Shown here in pieces: positions 25,273 to 33,580 of a stretch of 64,000 nucleotides of DNA (positions within the stretch are counted from its first letter, which is position 1; the number at the start of each line of letters is the position of its first letter). The position numbers and the translations under genes were made by a program. The notes below the pieces were generated by a model, which was given only the letters and a program-made list of their open reading frames with translations, did no database searches and had not been told where the DNA came from. Source of the stretch: an uncultured Pelagibacteraceae bacterium (lineage in GTDB: Bacteria; Pseudomonadota; Alphaproteobacteria; Pelagibacterales; Pelagibacteraceae); assembly GCA_902571135.1 (NCBI GenBank), contig CACGAU010000004.1, positions 59,900-123,899 of the forward strand. Direction: 5' to 3'.

Positions 25273-27608
25273 TAGTAAAACTTTAATATATTATTTGAAT
25301 CTAATCTATCTGAATTTGTATAAAGTACATTTCCATCAACCACATTTTCTTTTTTAAAAACCTCAATAATAGTATTCTTTGAGTTAAATTTTGCTTTTTG
25401 TCCTGTTAAAGGGTCAACAACCATCATTACTGTTCCTTTTGCAGCCTTAAATGGTCTTGCATCATATTTGTTAACAGAATCACTTATAAAACTTTTGAAT
25501 ATTGGCAAAGCAGTTTTGGAACCTGTTTCATGTTTTCCCAGTGGGGTTGGGTTATCTGAGCCAACATAAACACCAACTAATATATTTGAAGTAAAACCTA
25601 TAAACCAAGTATCAGTGTTTTTATTTGTTGTTCCAGTTTTACCTGCAATATTTAAATTTAATTCTTTTAGTTTTTTAGCAGTACCTCTTTGAACAACTCC
25701 TTCTAAAATTGATGTCATTTGAAAAGCTGTTTCTGGAGAAAAAATTTGCATATAGTTACTTTTAATGTCTGGATAATCGTTTGTTAAATAAGAAATTTGA
25801 TCGCAATTAATACAATTTCTTTTATCATTGTTAAAAATAGTATTTCCCTCACTGTCTTGAATTCTATCTATCAGTATTGGTTCAACAAGTTTTCCTCCAT
25901 TAACAAAAACTGAATAAGCAGATGTAAGTTTTAATAAAGTTGTTTCAGCAGATCCCAAAGATATAGATAAAAGTTCTTCTGGATTATCATAAATTTTTAA
26001 TGCTTTTGAAAAATCAACTATTTTCTCTACACCAAGATTTTGGGCTATTCTTACTGTCATTAAATTTCTAGATTTCTCTAAACCAATTCTTAAAGTCGAT
26101 GGCCCATAAAATTTTTTTCCATAATTTTCTGGTTTCCACATTTTTAAATCATCTCCTTGGTCTAAAACAAGTGGTGCATCTAAAACTAATGATGTTGGTG
26201 TAAAATTATTTTCTAAAGCTAATGCATAAACAAATGGTTTAAAAGCTGATCCAGGCTGTCTTTTAGCTTGAGTTGCTCTGTTAAATTCACTTTGTTTAAA
26301 ACTAAAACCACCACTTAGTGCTAATACTCTTCCTGTATATGGATCCATCACAATAATTCCACCATTTACTTTTGGTAATTGCTGTAAATTGAAAATATTT
26401 TCTTTAATATTTTTTACATAAATAACATCACCAGGCTTTAATAATTTATTAAATTCTTTCTTTGTCCAAGAAATACTCTGATATTCAATAATACCTTTGA
26501 TATCGTCTTCTGTTTCTATTTCTGCGGAAAATTTATTTATCTTTTTGACTATTGCTAATCTCCAATTAATTGAATTTTCTAATTTATACTTTTCTAAATC
26601 TGTTTTCCATCCTGAGTTATAAATCTTATTAGTAAGTGGTCCTCTCCATCCCTTTCTTTTATCATATGCTATCAATCCATCTCTAAGAGAATTTGTTGCA
26701 ATTGTTTGTAAATTTAAATCTATTGGAGTATTGATAGTAAAACCTTGTTTGTAAACTTTATCATAGCTCAAAGTTTCAATTACACTCTTTCTCACATCTT
26801 CAATAAAATATTGAGCATCTTCTAAGTAAATTTTTTTATTTTTTTTTAAAATTATTTCCTCGTTCGTAAGTTTTTCATACCATTCTAATGGCAAATAATT
26901 GTTTTCTAATAAATTTTTTAAAACTAAATTTCTTCTAAATTTTGCAACATCTGGATTTCTATACGGATTATATCTGCTAGGAGCTTTTGGCAAAGCCGCT
27001 AATAATGCAGCTTCTGAGTAATTTAAATCTTTAATTGATTTATCAAAATATTCTAAGCTTGCAGCGGCCACTCCGTATGCTCCACTTCCAAGATAAATTT
27101 GGTTTAGATAAAGTTCTAGAATTCTTTCTTTAGATAAAGCCCTCTCTATTCTAAAAGCTAGAATTGCTTCCTTAATTTTCCTATTCAAACTTACTTCATT
27201 TGTTAGTAAAAAGTTTTTTGCTACCTGTTGAGTAATTGTAGATGCTCCCTCCAACCTTTTAGACGATAAAATATTTGAAATATTGTTTATTACAGCTCTA
27301 ATAACACCTTTAGCATCAACACCTGGATGTTTGAAAAAATTTTTATCTTCAGCAGATAAAAATGCGTTAATTACATTTTTTGGAATTGAATTAAATGGAA
27401 TAAATACTCTTTTTTCCTGTGAAAAATCTGCCACTAAATCACCATTACCAGAGTAAACTTTGCTAGAAACGGGAGGTTTGTAATTTTTAAGAAATTTATA
27501 ATCTGGTAAATCATTAGAATACGTCCATAAGATACTTATTATCAAAATTGCTGATAAAAGAATAAAAGACGTAATTAAAATAAAGATATTTCTTAAAAAT
27601 TTATTCAT
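25272..27608 (-). CDS. mrcA: Penicillin-binding protein 1A (bifunctional peptidoglycan synthase)
   Basis: PBP1A polymerises and cross-links peptidoglycan at the inner membrane. The 778-residue product has an N-terminal anchor (8-30), a glycosyltransferase domain (about 60-235; AEDKNFFKHPGVD, EGASTITQQVAKN, KEAILAFRIE), a linker with an OB-like insert, and a transpeptidase domain with RQPGSAFKPF (active-site Ser and Lys), SRN in EKSRNLM, and the KTGTTNKNTDTW box. The C-terminal stretch is of normal length. It is followed by prfB, an arrangement common in alphaproteobacteria. Divergent from rne across 100 bases; a TATAAT at 27620-27625 (minus strand) is a candidate -10. Confidence 0.95.
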   Translation of the reverse strand: MNKFLRNIFILITSFILLSAILIISILWTYSNDLPDYKFLKNYKPPVSSKVYSGNGDLVADFSQEKRVFIPFNSIPKNVINAFLSAEDKNFFKHPGVDAKGVIRAVINNISNILSSKRLEGASTITQQVAKNFLLTNEVSLNRKIKEAILAFRIERALSKERILELYLNQIYLGSGAYGVAAASLEYFDKSIKDLNYSEAALLAALPKAPSRYNPYRNPDVAKFRRNLVLKNLLENNYLPLEWYEKLTNEEIILKKNKKIYLEDAQYFIEDVRKSVIETLSYDKVYKQGFTINTPIDLNLQTIATNSLRDGLIAYDKRKGWRGPLTNKIYNSGWKTDLEKYKLENSINWRLAIVKKINKFSAEIETEDDIKGIIEYQSISWTKKEFNKLLKPGDVIYVKNIKENIFNLQQLPKVNGGIIVMDPYTGRVLALSGGFSFKQSEFNRATQAKRQPGSAFKPFVYALALENNFTPTSLVLDAPLVLDQGDDLKMWKPENYGKKFYGPSTLRIGLEKSRNLMTVRIAQNLGVEKIVDFSKALKIYDNPEELLSISLGSAETTLLKLTSAYSVFVNGGKLVEPILIDRIQDSEGNTIFNNDKRNCINCDQISYLTNDYPDIKSNYMQIFSPETAFQMTSILEGVVQRGTAKKLKELNLNIAGKTGTTNKNTDTWFIGFTSNILVGVYVGSDNPTPLGKHETGSKTALPIFKSFISDSVNKYDARPFKAAKGTVMMVVDPLTGQKAKFNSKNTIIEVFKKENVVDGNVLYTNSDRLDSNNILKFY

Positions 27609-27708
27609 TTTAATTTCATTATATCTTGGAATTTGTTAAAGATATGGCAAGAAAATTAAACAAAATTTTAAAAATTAAATTACTAATGAAATTAACATTT
27701 ACTAAATT

Positions 27709-29526
27709 ATGGAAAAAAATTTATATATTGATGCTTCGCATCCTAACGAAACTAGAGTTGTTCTTAAATCAGGCGAAAATATTGAAGATTACGAGTACGA
27801 GGGTTTAAAAAATAACTTAATTAAAAATAATATTTATTTAGGAAAAGTAAGTAGAATTGAACCATCATTACAAGCTGCTTTTGTTGATTTTGGAAGAGAA
27901 AGACATGGATTTTTATCCTTTAATGACATTCAATCAGACTATTATCAAATTCCAAAAGCTGATTTAGAGAGAATTAAAGAAGAAGAAGAAAAAGCTAGAG
28001 AAGAGCTTTCAAGAGAAGTTCAGGCTAAAGAAGAAGAAAATATTGCTGAAGGAAAACTAGAAATTGATGACCCTATAGAAAAAACATCAGAAGAGCAGAC
28101 AGAAGAAGACTCAAATAATAAAGAAAATATTTCTGAAAAAGAAAATTTAGGTGATGGAAAAGAAAAAAAAAAGGAGCATAGATTTAAATTTAAAAGATAT
28201 AAAATTCAGGAAGTAATTAAACCCAATCAAGTAATTCTAGTTCAAGTCATTAAAGACGAAAGAGGGCAAAAAGGTGCTGCATTAAGTACTTTCATTTCAA
28301 TTGCTGGAAAATATATAGTTTTAATGCCAAACACTCCTAAAGGAGGAGGTATATCAAGAAAAATATTTAATCCTTCTGATAGAAAAAAAATAAGAACAAT
28401 TTTAAATGAAATTGAAATACCTAAAGAGATGGGATTAATTGTCAGAACTGCTGGAAGCAATAAAACAAAAAATGAAATAAACAGTGATTTAACAACTTTG
28501 ATTAATTCTTGGAGTCAAATAAAAGAAAATGCAATAAACTCTATTGCTCCCTCTTTAATTCATCAAGAAAGTGAAATAATTAAAAGAACTTTAAGAGATA
28601 TGTTTGACGAAAATACTCAAAATATAATTGTAGAAGGTAATGAGGGTTATAAAAAAGCTCAATCATTCATGAAAACTATGATGCCATCAAATGTGAAAAA
28701 AGTAAAAAAATATAGAGGAAAAATTCCACTATTTATTCAAGAAAATATTGAACAAAAGTTAAATCAAATATTCGACTCTGAAATTAAACTTAAGTCAGGG
28801 GGATATTTAGTTATTAACCCAACAGAGGCTTTAGTTTCTATTGATATAAATTCCGGAAGTTCAATAAAAGGAAAAAATGTTGAAAGCACTGCTTTAGATA
28901 CTAATATTGAAGCTGCAGAAGAAATTGCAAGACAAATAAAGATAAGAGATTTATCTGGTTTAATCATTATAGATTTTATTGATATGCTAAGTTATGGAAA
29001 TAGGAGGTTGGTAGAAAGAAAACTAAAAGAGAAATGCAGGTCAGATAGAGCAAGAATTCAAATTGGAAGAATAAGTAATTTTGGTCTATTAGAGATGTCA
29101 AGACAAAGACTAAGAGAAAGTGCGATTAAATGGAAAGTTACATTAACAGATGAGTCTTTTGCTCAAAAACTTTTAAAAATTGTAGAATTAAAAGCTGTAA
29201 TTAATAAAGCTAAATTTGTTGAATTAAAAGTTTGTGAAAAAATTTCAGATTTCCTTAAAGAAAATTTTGTTAATGACTTAACTTATTTTGAAAAAAAAAA
29301 TAAAATTAAAATAGATATTATAAGTGACAATTCATTAATTATACCTGAGTATATTATAGACATTAGAAATAAATCAAAAAAAACGCTTGAGCTAATAGAA
29401 TATTACGAAAAATTGAAGAATTTAGAAATACAAAATAAAGAAGAAAAGTTTTCTGAAAAAATAGAAAATAAAAAAATTAATAAAAAAAAATATAATAAAA
29501 AAAGGTATTATAAAAAGACTAAATAA
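27709..29526 (+). CDS. rne: Ribonuclease E/G, short form without zinc-link cysteines
   Basis: RNase E cuts single-stranded RNA and starts most mRNA decay and rRNA/tRNA processing. The protein is 605 residues. The S1 domain (about 36-200) is split by an acidic insert at 88-155, as in other alphaproteobacteria. The DNase-I-like catalytic part has Asp379 (SIDINSGSS) and Asp422 (IIDFIDM), equivalents of E. coli Asp303 and Asp346. After the EMSRQR block the expected CPxC zinc-link is missing: no cysteine occurs between 463 and 490. The tail after about 575 is a short Lys-rich stretch, not the long scaffold arm seen in E. coli, so degradosome binding is probably reduced. Confidence 0.92.
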   Translation: MEKNLYIDASHPNETRVVLKSGENIEDYEYEGLKNNLIKNNIYLGKVSRIEPSLQAAFVDFGRERHGFLSFNDIQSDYYQIPKADLERIKEEEEKAREELSREVQAKEEENIAEGKLEIDDPIEKTSEEQTEEDSNNKENISEKENLGDGKEKKKEHRFKFKRYKIQEVIKPNQVILVQVIKDERGQKGAALSTFISIAGKYIVLMPNTPKGGGISRKIFNPSDRKKIRTILNEIEIPKEMGLIVRTAGSNKTKNEINSDLTTLINSWSQIKENAINSIAPSLIHQESEIIKRTLRDMFDENTQNIIVEGNEGYKKAQSFMKTMMPSNVKKVKKYRGKIPLFIQENIEQKLNQIFDSEIKLKSGGYLVINPTEALVSIDINSGSSIKGKNVESTALDTNIEAAEEIARQIKIRDLSGLIIIDFIDMLSYGNRRLVERKLKEKCRSDRARIQIGRISNFGLLEMSRQRLRESAIKWKVTLTDESFAQKLLKIVELKAVINKAKFVELKVCEKISDFLKENFVNDLTYFEKKNKIKIDIISDNSLIIPEYIIDIRNKSKKTLELIEYYEKLKNLEIQNKEEKFSEKIENKKINKKKYNKKRYYKKTK

Positions 29527-30292
29527 TTCCTTTTGATGGTGAGGATGGATTGCCCATTAAAATTTTATCTATTCTTCCAGATTTGTAAGATTGTCTTCCT
29601 GCAATAACTGCATTTTTAAAAGCTAGAGCCATTTCAAATGGTTTTTTTGCTTTTGCTATAGCGGTGTTAACAAGAACTCCGTCACATCCTAATTCCATTG
29701 CAATTGTAGCGTCTGAAGCTTGACCCAAACCAGCATCAATAATCAATGGAAGTTTGGTTTGTTTTCTAATTATTTGAATATTAATTTTGTTTTGTATGCC
29801 TAGTCCTGATCCAATTGGGGCAGCTAGGGGCATAATTGCGTCAGCACCTGAATTCTCTAAACGCTTAGCCATTAAAGGATCATCATTACAATAAACCATA
29901 ACCTTAAAACCTTCTTTAGCGAGAACTTCTGTAGATTTTAAAGTTTCAATCATGTCTGGAAATAAATTCTTTTTATCTCCTAAAACTTCTAATTTAACCA
30001 ACTTCCAACCACCTATTTCTCTTGCTAATCTCAGAGTTCTCAAAGCCTCTTTTGAATTAAAACATCCAGCAGTATTGGGTAAATATGTTATTTTTTTTGG
30101 ATCAATATAATCCATAAGCAAAGGCTTATTTTTATCTGAAATATTAACCCTTCTTACGGCAACTGTTACGATTTCTGCTCCTGAGAGTTTAATTGCTTTT
30201 GCGCACTCAGACATACTTTTATATTTTCCAGTTCCAACGATTAATCTGGAATTAAATTTTTTATTCGCAATAATTAGACTATCCTTTTTCAA
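29519..30292 (-). CDS. thiG: Thiazole synthase ThiG
   Basis: ThiG condenses deoxyxylulose phosphate, dehydroglycine and ThiS-carried sulfur into the thiazole of thiamine. Landmarks are RLIVGTGKYKS near the N-terminus, TVAVRRVN, the Schiff-base lysine in KLEVLGDKK, and GADAIMPLAAPIGSGLG, LGCDGVLVNTAIAKAK. I start it at TTG 30290-30292, one base after the thiS stop, with GGAGGT eight bases upstream; this gives 257 residues, the usual length. A TTG at 30307 inside thiS would add five residues and is less likely. The gene overlaps the end of rne by eight bases. Confidence 0.9.
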   Translation of the reverse strand: MKKDSLIIANKKFNSRLIVGTGKYKSMSECAKAIKLSGAEIVTVAVRRVNISDKNKPLLMDYIDPKKITYLPNTAGCFNSKEALRTLRLAREIGGWKLVKLEVLGDKKNLFPDMIETLKSTEVLAKEGFKVMVYCNDDPLMAKRLENSGADAIMPLAAPIGSGLGIQNKINIQIIRKQTKLPLIIDAGLGQASDATIAMELGCDGVLVNTAIAKAKKPFEMALAFKNAVIAGRQSYKSGRIDKILMGNPSSPSKGII

Positions 30293-30293
30293 A

Positions 30294-30512
30294 TTAACCA
30301 CCTCCAATAAAATGAACTATTTCGATTTTATCATTTTTATTTAATTTTATTTTATTAATTTTTTTTTTATCTATTATTTCTTCATTAAGCTCAATAGCTA
30401 CTTTATTTAATGGAATTTTTAGATTTTTTAACACTTCAGAAAGGGTAGAATCTTGATTTATAGATTTGATTTTACCATTTATTTTAATTTTTATTTTTTT
30501 TATTTTTTTCAT
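30294..30512 (-). CDS. thiS: Sulfur carrier protein ThiS
   Basis: ThiS is a ubiquitin-fold carrier whose C-terminal Gly-Gly is thiocarboxylated to deliver sulfur to ThiG. The 72-residue product starting at ATG 30510-30512 (MKKIKKIKIKINGK) has the compact beta-grasp pattern and ends VHFIGGG, with the required terminal glycines. A longer in-frame start at 30611 would add 33 residues lying antisense to aroQ; it is rejected because those residues do not match ThiS. Its start is 16 bases from the divergent aroQ start. Together with thiG it indicates the cell makes the thiazole half of thiamine. Confidence 0.88.
   Translation of the reverse strand: MKKIKKIKIKINGKIKSINQDSTLSEVLKNLKIPLNKVAIELNEEIIDKKKINKIKLNKNDKIEIVHFIGGG
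30300..30305 (-). promoter_or_regulatory. thiG ribosome binding site embedded in the thiS Gly codons
   Basis: The last glycine codons of thiS read GGA GGT, a consensus Shine-Dalgarno, eight bases before the preferred TTG start of thiG. The essential C-terminal glycines of ThiS and the thiG ribosome site are therefore the same bases. Confidence 0.6.
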
Positions 30513-30528
30513 CGTATATAAGTGCTGA

Positions 30529-30978
30529 ATGAATAATAAAATAATTATTATTAATGGTCCAAATCTTAATCTATTAGGAGAAAGAGAACAATCACAATAT
30601 GGATCAACCACATTTGACCAACTTAAAGAAAATTGTTCTAAAAAAGGACAAGAAATTGGTCTTGATATTGAATTTGCTCAATCTAATATTGAAGGAGAGC
30701 TTGTTAATATAATTCAAGATGCTAGGAAAAAATTTGATGGTATGATTATAAATGCTGCTGCATTTACTCATACCTCTGTTGCCATAAGAGATGCTCTAGA
30801 TTTATTCAAAAAACCAATTATTGAGCTACATTTATCTAATATTTATAAAAGAGAGGAATTTAGACATAAATCACTTATAAGTGCTGTAGTGAGTGGAGGA
30901 ATTTTTGGATTAGGTGCTGAAGGATATATTTTGGCCATAATTTCATTACAAAAGTCTTTGCAAAATGAAAATAGATAA
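30529..30978 (+). CDS. aroQ: 3-dehydroquinate dehydratase, type II
   Basis: AroQ catalyses the third step of the shikimate pathway, converting 3-dehydroquinate to 3-dehydroshikimate. The 149-residue sequence has the family opening IIINGPNLNLLGEREQSQYG, with the catalytic Tyr in EQSQYG, and the SNIEGELVN and NAAAFTHTSVAIRDAL segments, then ELHLSNIYKREEFRH with the catalytic His region. The length is standard for dodecameric type II enzymes. It starts a plus-strand run with accB and accC, overlapping accB by 14 bases, an arrangement common in alphaproteobacteria. Confidence 0.95.
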   Translation: MNNKIIIINGPNLNLLGEREQSQYGSTTFDQLKENCSKKGQEIGLDIEFAQSNIEGELVNIIQDARKKFDGMIINAAAFTHTSVAIRDALDLFKKPIIELHLSNIYKREEFRHKSLISAVVSGGIFGLGAEGYILAIISLQKSLQNENR

Positions 30979-31399
30979 AAAAATAATTCAAGAACTAAGT
31001 GATTATTTAAAAGAATTTAATCTTACTGAAATAGAGATAACTGAAAAGGATACAAAAATTAAAGTATCAAAAAATAATGTTTCAATAAGTAATCAACCTC
31101 AAGTTATTTCGTCTTCATCACCTGCATCAAGTTCAACACCTACTCAAACTCAAAATATTAAATCAGGAACTGAAATTACTTCCCCTATAATTGGAACTGC
31201 CTATCATGCTCCAGAACCCGGTGCTAAAAAGTTTGTTGAGATTGGAAAAAAAATTAAAAAAGGTGATACAATAATGATTGTTGAGGCAATGAAAACAATG
31301 AATCATGTTCCTTCAACAGCAGATGGTGTAGTAAAAGAAATTTGTGTTGAAGATGGTCAACCAGTAGAATTTGGTCAAACTATTATTGTCCTAGAATAA
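30965..31399 (+). CDS. accB: Biotin carboxyl carrier protein of acetyl-CoA carboxylase
   Basis: AccB carries biotin between the carboxylase and carboxyltransferase halves of acetyl-CoA carboxylase. The 144-residue protein has an N-terminal helix-rich part, a Ser/Pro/Thr linker (48-66), and a C-terminal biotinyl domain in which Lys110 of VEAMKTMN is the biotin attachment site. Domain order and length are normal. It is three bases upstream of accC, and both are probably translated from one mRNA with aroQ. Confidence 0.94.
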   Translation: MKIDKKIIQELSDYLKEFNLTEIEITEKDTKIKVSKNNVSISNQPQVISSSSPASSSTPTQTQNIKSGTEITSPIIGTAYHAPEPGAKKFVEIGKKIKKGDTIMIVEAMKTMNHVPSTADGVVKEICVEDGQPVEFGQTIIVLE

Positions 31400-31402
31400 A
31401 TA

Positions 31403-32740
31403 ATGTTTAAAAAAATTTTAATTGCAAACCGTGGGGAAATTGCAGTTAGAATTATTAGAGCATGTAAAGAATGGGGAATTCCTACTGTAGCTGTTCATTC
31501 CGATGTAGATAAAGAAAGCATGCATGTAAGAATGGCTGATGAAAGTGTATGTATTGGTTCACATCAACCTGCAAATAGTTATTTAAATATTCCAGCATTA
31601 ATGTCAGCAATAGAACTTACAAATGCTGACGCTGTTCATCCTGGCTATGGTTTTCTTTCCGAAAATGCAAATTTTGCAAGAATTTTAGAAGAAAACAAAA
31701 TTAATTTTATTGGAGCTTCATCAAAACATATTGAAATGATGGGTGATAAAATCCAGGCAAAAAGAATAGCTAAAGAAAATGGATTGCCTGTTATTGAGGG
31801 TTCTGAAGGAGGAGTAAAAGATGTATCTGAAGCAAAAAAACTTTGTAAAAAAATTGGTTTTCCTGTCTTAATAAAAGCCTCGGGTGGAGGTGGAGGTAAA
31901 GGTATGAAAATAGTTTATAAGGAAGAGGAATTTGAAACGTTATTTTCGACTGCAAAATCAGAAGCGCAAAAATACTTTGGTAATGACGAGGTTTATATTG
32001 AAAAATTTTTTCAAAATCCAAGACATATTGAGGTTCAAATATTAGCTGGAAAAAATAGAGCAGTTCACCTACATGAGAGAGACTGTTCGGTTCAAAGAAG
32101 GCATCAAAAACTTATAGAAGAAACACCAAGTCCAGTTTTAAATGATGAAATAAGAAAAGATTTATTTGAAAGAACAGTAAAAATGGTAACTAAAATAGGT
32201 TATATGGGGGCTGGTACTGTTGAGTTTATTTATGAAGATGGAAAATTTTATTTCCTTGAAATGAATACAAGAGTTCAAGTTGAACATCCTGTAACTGAGA
32301 TGGTTACTGGTGTTGATATTATTAAAGAACAAATTTGGATTGCTTTTTCAGGAGAAACAGCTTTGAAACAAAGCGATATAAATCCTAGAGGACATGCAAT
32401 TGAATGTAGAATAAATGCTGAGGATGCCAGTAAAAACTTTCAGCCTTCGCCTGGAGTTATTACTATGTGTCATCAACCATCTGGTTTTAGAACACGAGTA
32501 GATGGCGCAATATTTCAAGGATATAAGGTAACACCCTATTACGACAGTATGGTTTGTAAATTAATTTGTCATGGAAGAAACAGAACAGAAGCAATTCAAA
32601 GAATGAATAGATCCTTAGATGAATTTGTTATTGAAGGAATAACTACAACAATACCTCTACATAAAAAATTACTAAACCATAAAAAATTTATCAATTCAGA
32701 TTTTAACGTTAGTTGGCTAGATAAAGATTCAATTGTTTAA
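31403..32740 (+). CDS. accC: Biotin carboxylase subunit of acetyl-CoA carboxylase
   Basis: AccC carboxylates biotin on AccB using ATP and bicarbonate, the first step of fatty-acid synthesis. The 445-residue ATP-grasp enzyme opens ILIANRGEIAVRIIRA and has ASGGGGGKGMKI (ATP-binding glycine loop), HLHERDCSVQRRHQK, EMNTRVQVEHPVTEM with the catalytic arginine region, and a C-terminal biotin-carboxylase domain. Complete, at the standard length. Its TAA shares TTAA with the stop of the convergent DUF2155 gene. Confidence 0.97.
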   Translation: MFKKILIANRGEIAVRIIRACKEWGIPTVAVHSDVDKESMHVRMADESVCIGSHQPANSYLNIPALMSAIELTNADAVHPGYGFLSENANFARILEENKINFIGASSKHIEMMGDKIQAKRIAKENGLPVIEGSEGGVKDVSEAKKLCKKIGFPVLIKASGGGGGKGMKIVYKEEEFETLFSTAKSEAQKYFGNDEVYIEKFFQNPRHIEVQILAGKNRAVHLHERDCSVQRRHQKLIEETPSPVLNDEIRKDLFERTVKMVTKIGYMGAGTVEFIYEDGKFYFLEMNTRVQVEHPVTEMVTGVDIIKEQIWIAFSGETALKQSDINPRGHAIECRINAEDASKNFQPSPGVITMCHQPSGFRTRVDGAIFQGYKVTPYYDSMVCKLICHGRNRTEAIQRMNRSLDEFVIEGITTTIPLHKKLLNHKKFINSDFNVSWLDKDSIV

Positions 32741-33144
32741 TAACAGTTTACAAGCCAAACATCATAAACAGGATGATCAAAAGGTGCGATTGATGGACTT
32801 GATGAAAACATCCAACCATTAAAAACAAAAACCTCATCATTATTTTTATTAGTCAAATCTCGAACTTGAATATAAGCTGTTATTTCTGGATTATCATCAA
32901 ATTCTGAATTTTTACATTTCAAACTTTTAATTGATAGATCTTTAAACTTTATCAATTCTCCATTTTTAAGTTTAAGCAAGGTATTCTTAGAACTTATTTT
33001 ATCTAAAATTTTTATATCAGTAAAAGTTCCTTCTAAATTACTTTTTGCGTTTGAGTTTAAAACTAAACAAAAATAAAATAAAAAAACTAAATAGATTAAT
33101 TTAAAATTATTCTTTCCAACTTGAGTATTTCTTTTTAATACCAT
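32737..33144 (-). CDS. DUF2155 domain protein, secreted
   Basis: A 135-residue protein of the alphaproteobacterial DUF2155 family. It has a hydrophobic signal region (about 14-33, FKLIYLVFLFYFCLVLNSNA), then a small beta-rich domain with a typical VFNGWMFSSSPSIAPFDHPVYDVWLVNC ending, and cysteine pairs that could form disulfides in the periplasm. Function unknown. The ATG at 33144 overlaps the NDUFA12-like gene by 38 bases. In many alphaproteobacteria this gene sits beside accC and the NDUFA12-like gene, as here; the aat gene often found with them is absent. Confidence 0.8.
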   Translation of the reverse strand: MVLKRNTQVGKNNFKLIYLVFLFYFCLVLNSNAKSNLEGTFTDIKILDKISSKNTLLKLKNGELIKFKDLSIKSLKCKNSEFDDNPEITAYIQVRDLTNKNNDEVFVFNGWMFSSSPSIAPFDHPVYDVWLVNCY

Positions 33145-33466
33145 CTTGATTTTTATTTGGATAATATGCTTCGTCAGTTCCAGTTAAATTTTCTTGATGT
33201 GGTTTTTGCCACTCATATTTTTCTAAGGTATGTTTTTTCTCAATTTTATTTGGTGTAAAATGTATCCAAGAATACCATTCAACAGGTATTTTTGATGCGT
33301 CAATTGTGTTTGAATAGATAACCCATCTTTTTCCGTTTTTACTTTCATAGTATTTATTTCCTAGCTCATCAGTACCAACTAATTTTCCAAAAAAAATAGT
33401 TTTTAGTCTTGTTCCAAAAGTATCTTGATTCCACCAAATGAAAATTTTTTTTAAAAGTGTCAACAT
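33107..33466 (-). CDS. NDUFA12-like complex I accessory protein
   Basis: A 119-residue homologue of the mitochondrial complex I accessory subunit NDUFA12 (B17.2), found in alphaproteobacteria, where it is thought to bind the NADH dehydrogenase peripheral arm. The signature is GTRLKTIFFGKLVGTDELGNKYYES, RWVIYSN, and the block PVEWYSWIHFTPN, followed by HQENLTGT. No signal or membrane segment, which fits a cytoplasmic-side protein. Its length is normal. The nuo operon is not in this window. Confidence 0.86.
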   Translation of the reverse strand: MLTLLKKIFIWWNQDTFGTRLKTIFFGKLVGTDELGNKYYESKNGKRWVIYSNTIDASKIPVEWYSWIHFTPNKIEKKHTLEKYEWQKPHQENLTGTDEAYYPNKNQDGIKKKYSSWKE

Positions 33467-33580
33467 AATATTTTATTATTTATTCAATTAAAAATTGTAA
33501 AATTTAAATTAGACTAAAATATGAATATGTATATAAATTAATTGATTCATTATTCAAATTAAAATTTAAATTGAGGTCAA

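Noticed and set aside
27626..27808. Small plus-strand frame before rne
   Set aside because: Overlaps the rne start out of frame; low-complexity Lys/Leu/Ile content from AT-rich DNA; no family features.
30294..30611. Longer thiS frame starting at 30611 (105 residues)
   Set aside because: The first 33 residues are antisense to aroQ and do not match ThiS; ATG 30510-30512 gives the standard size.
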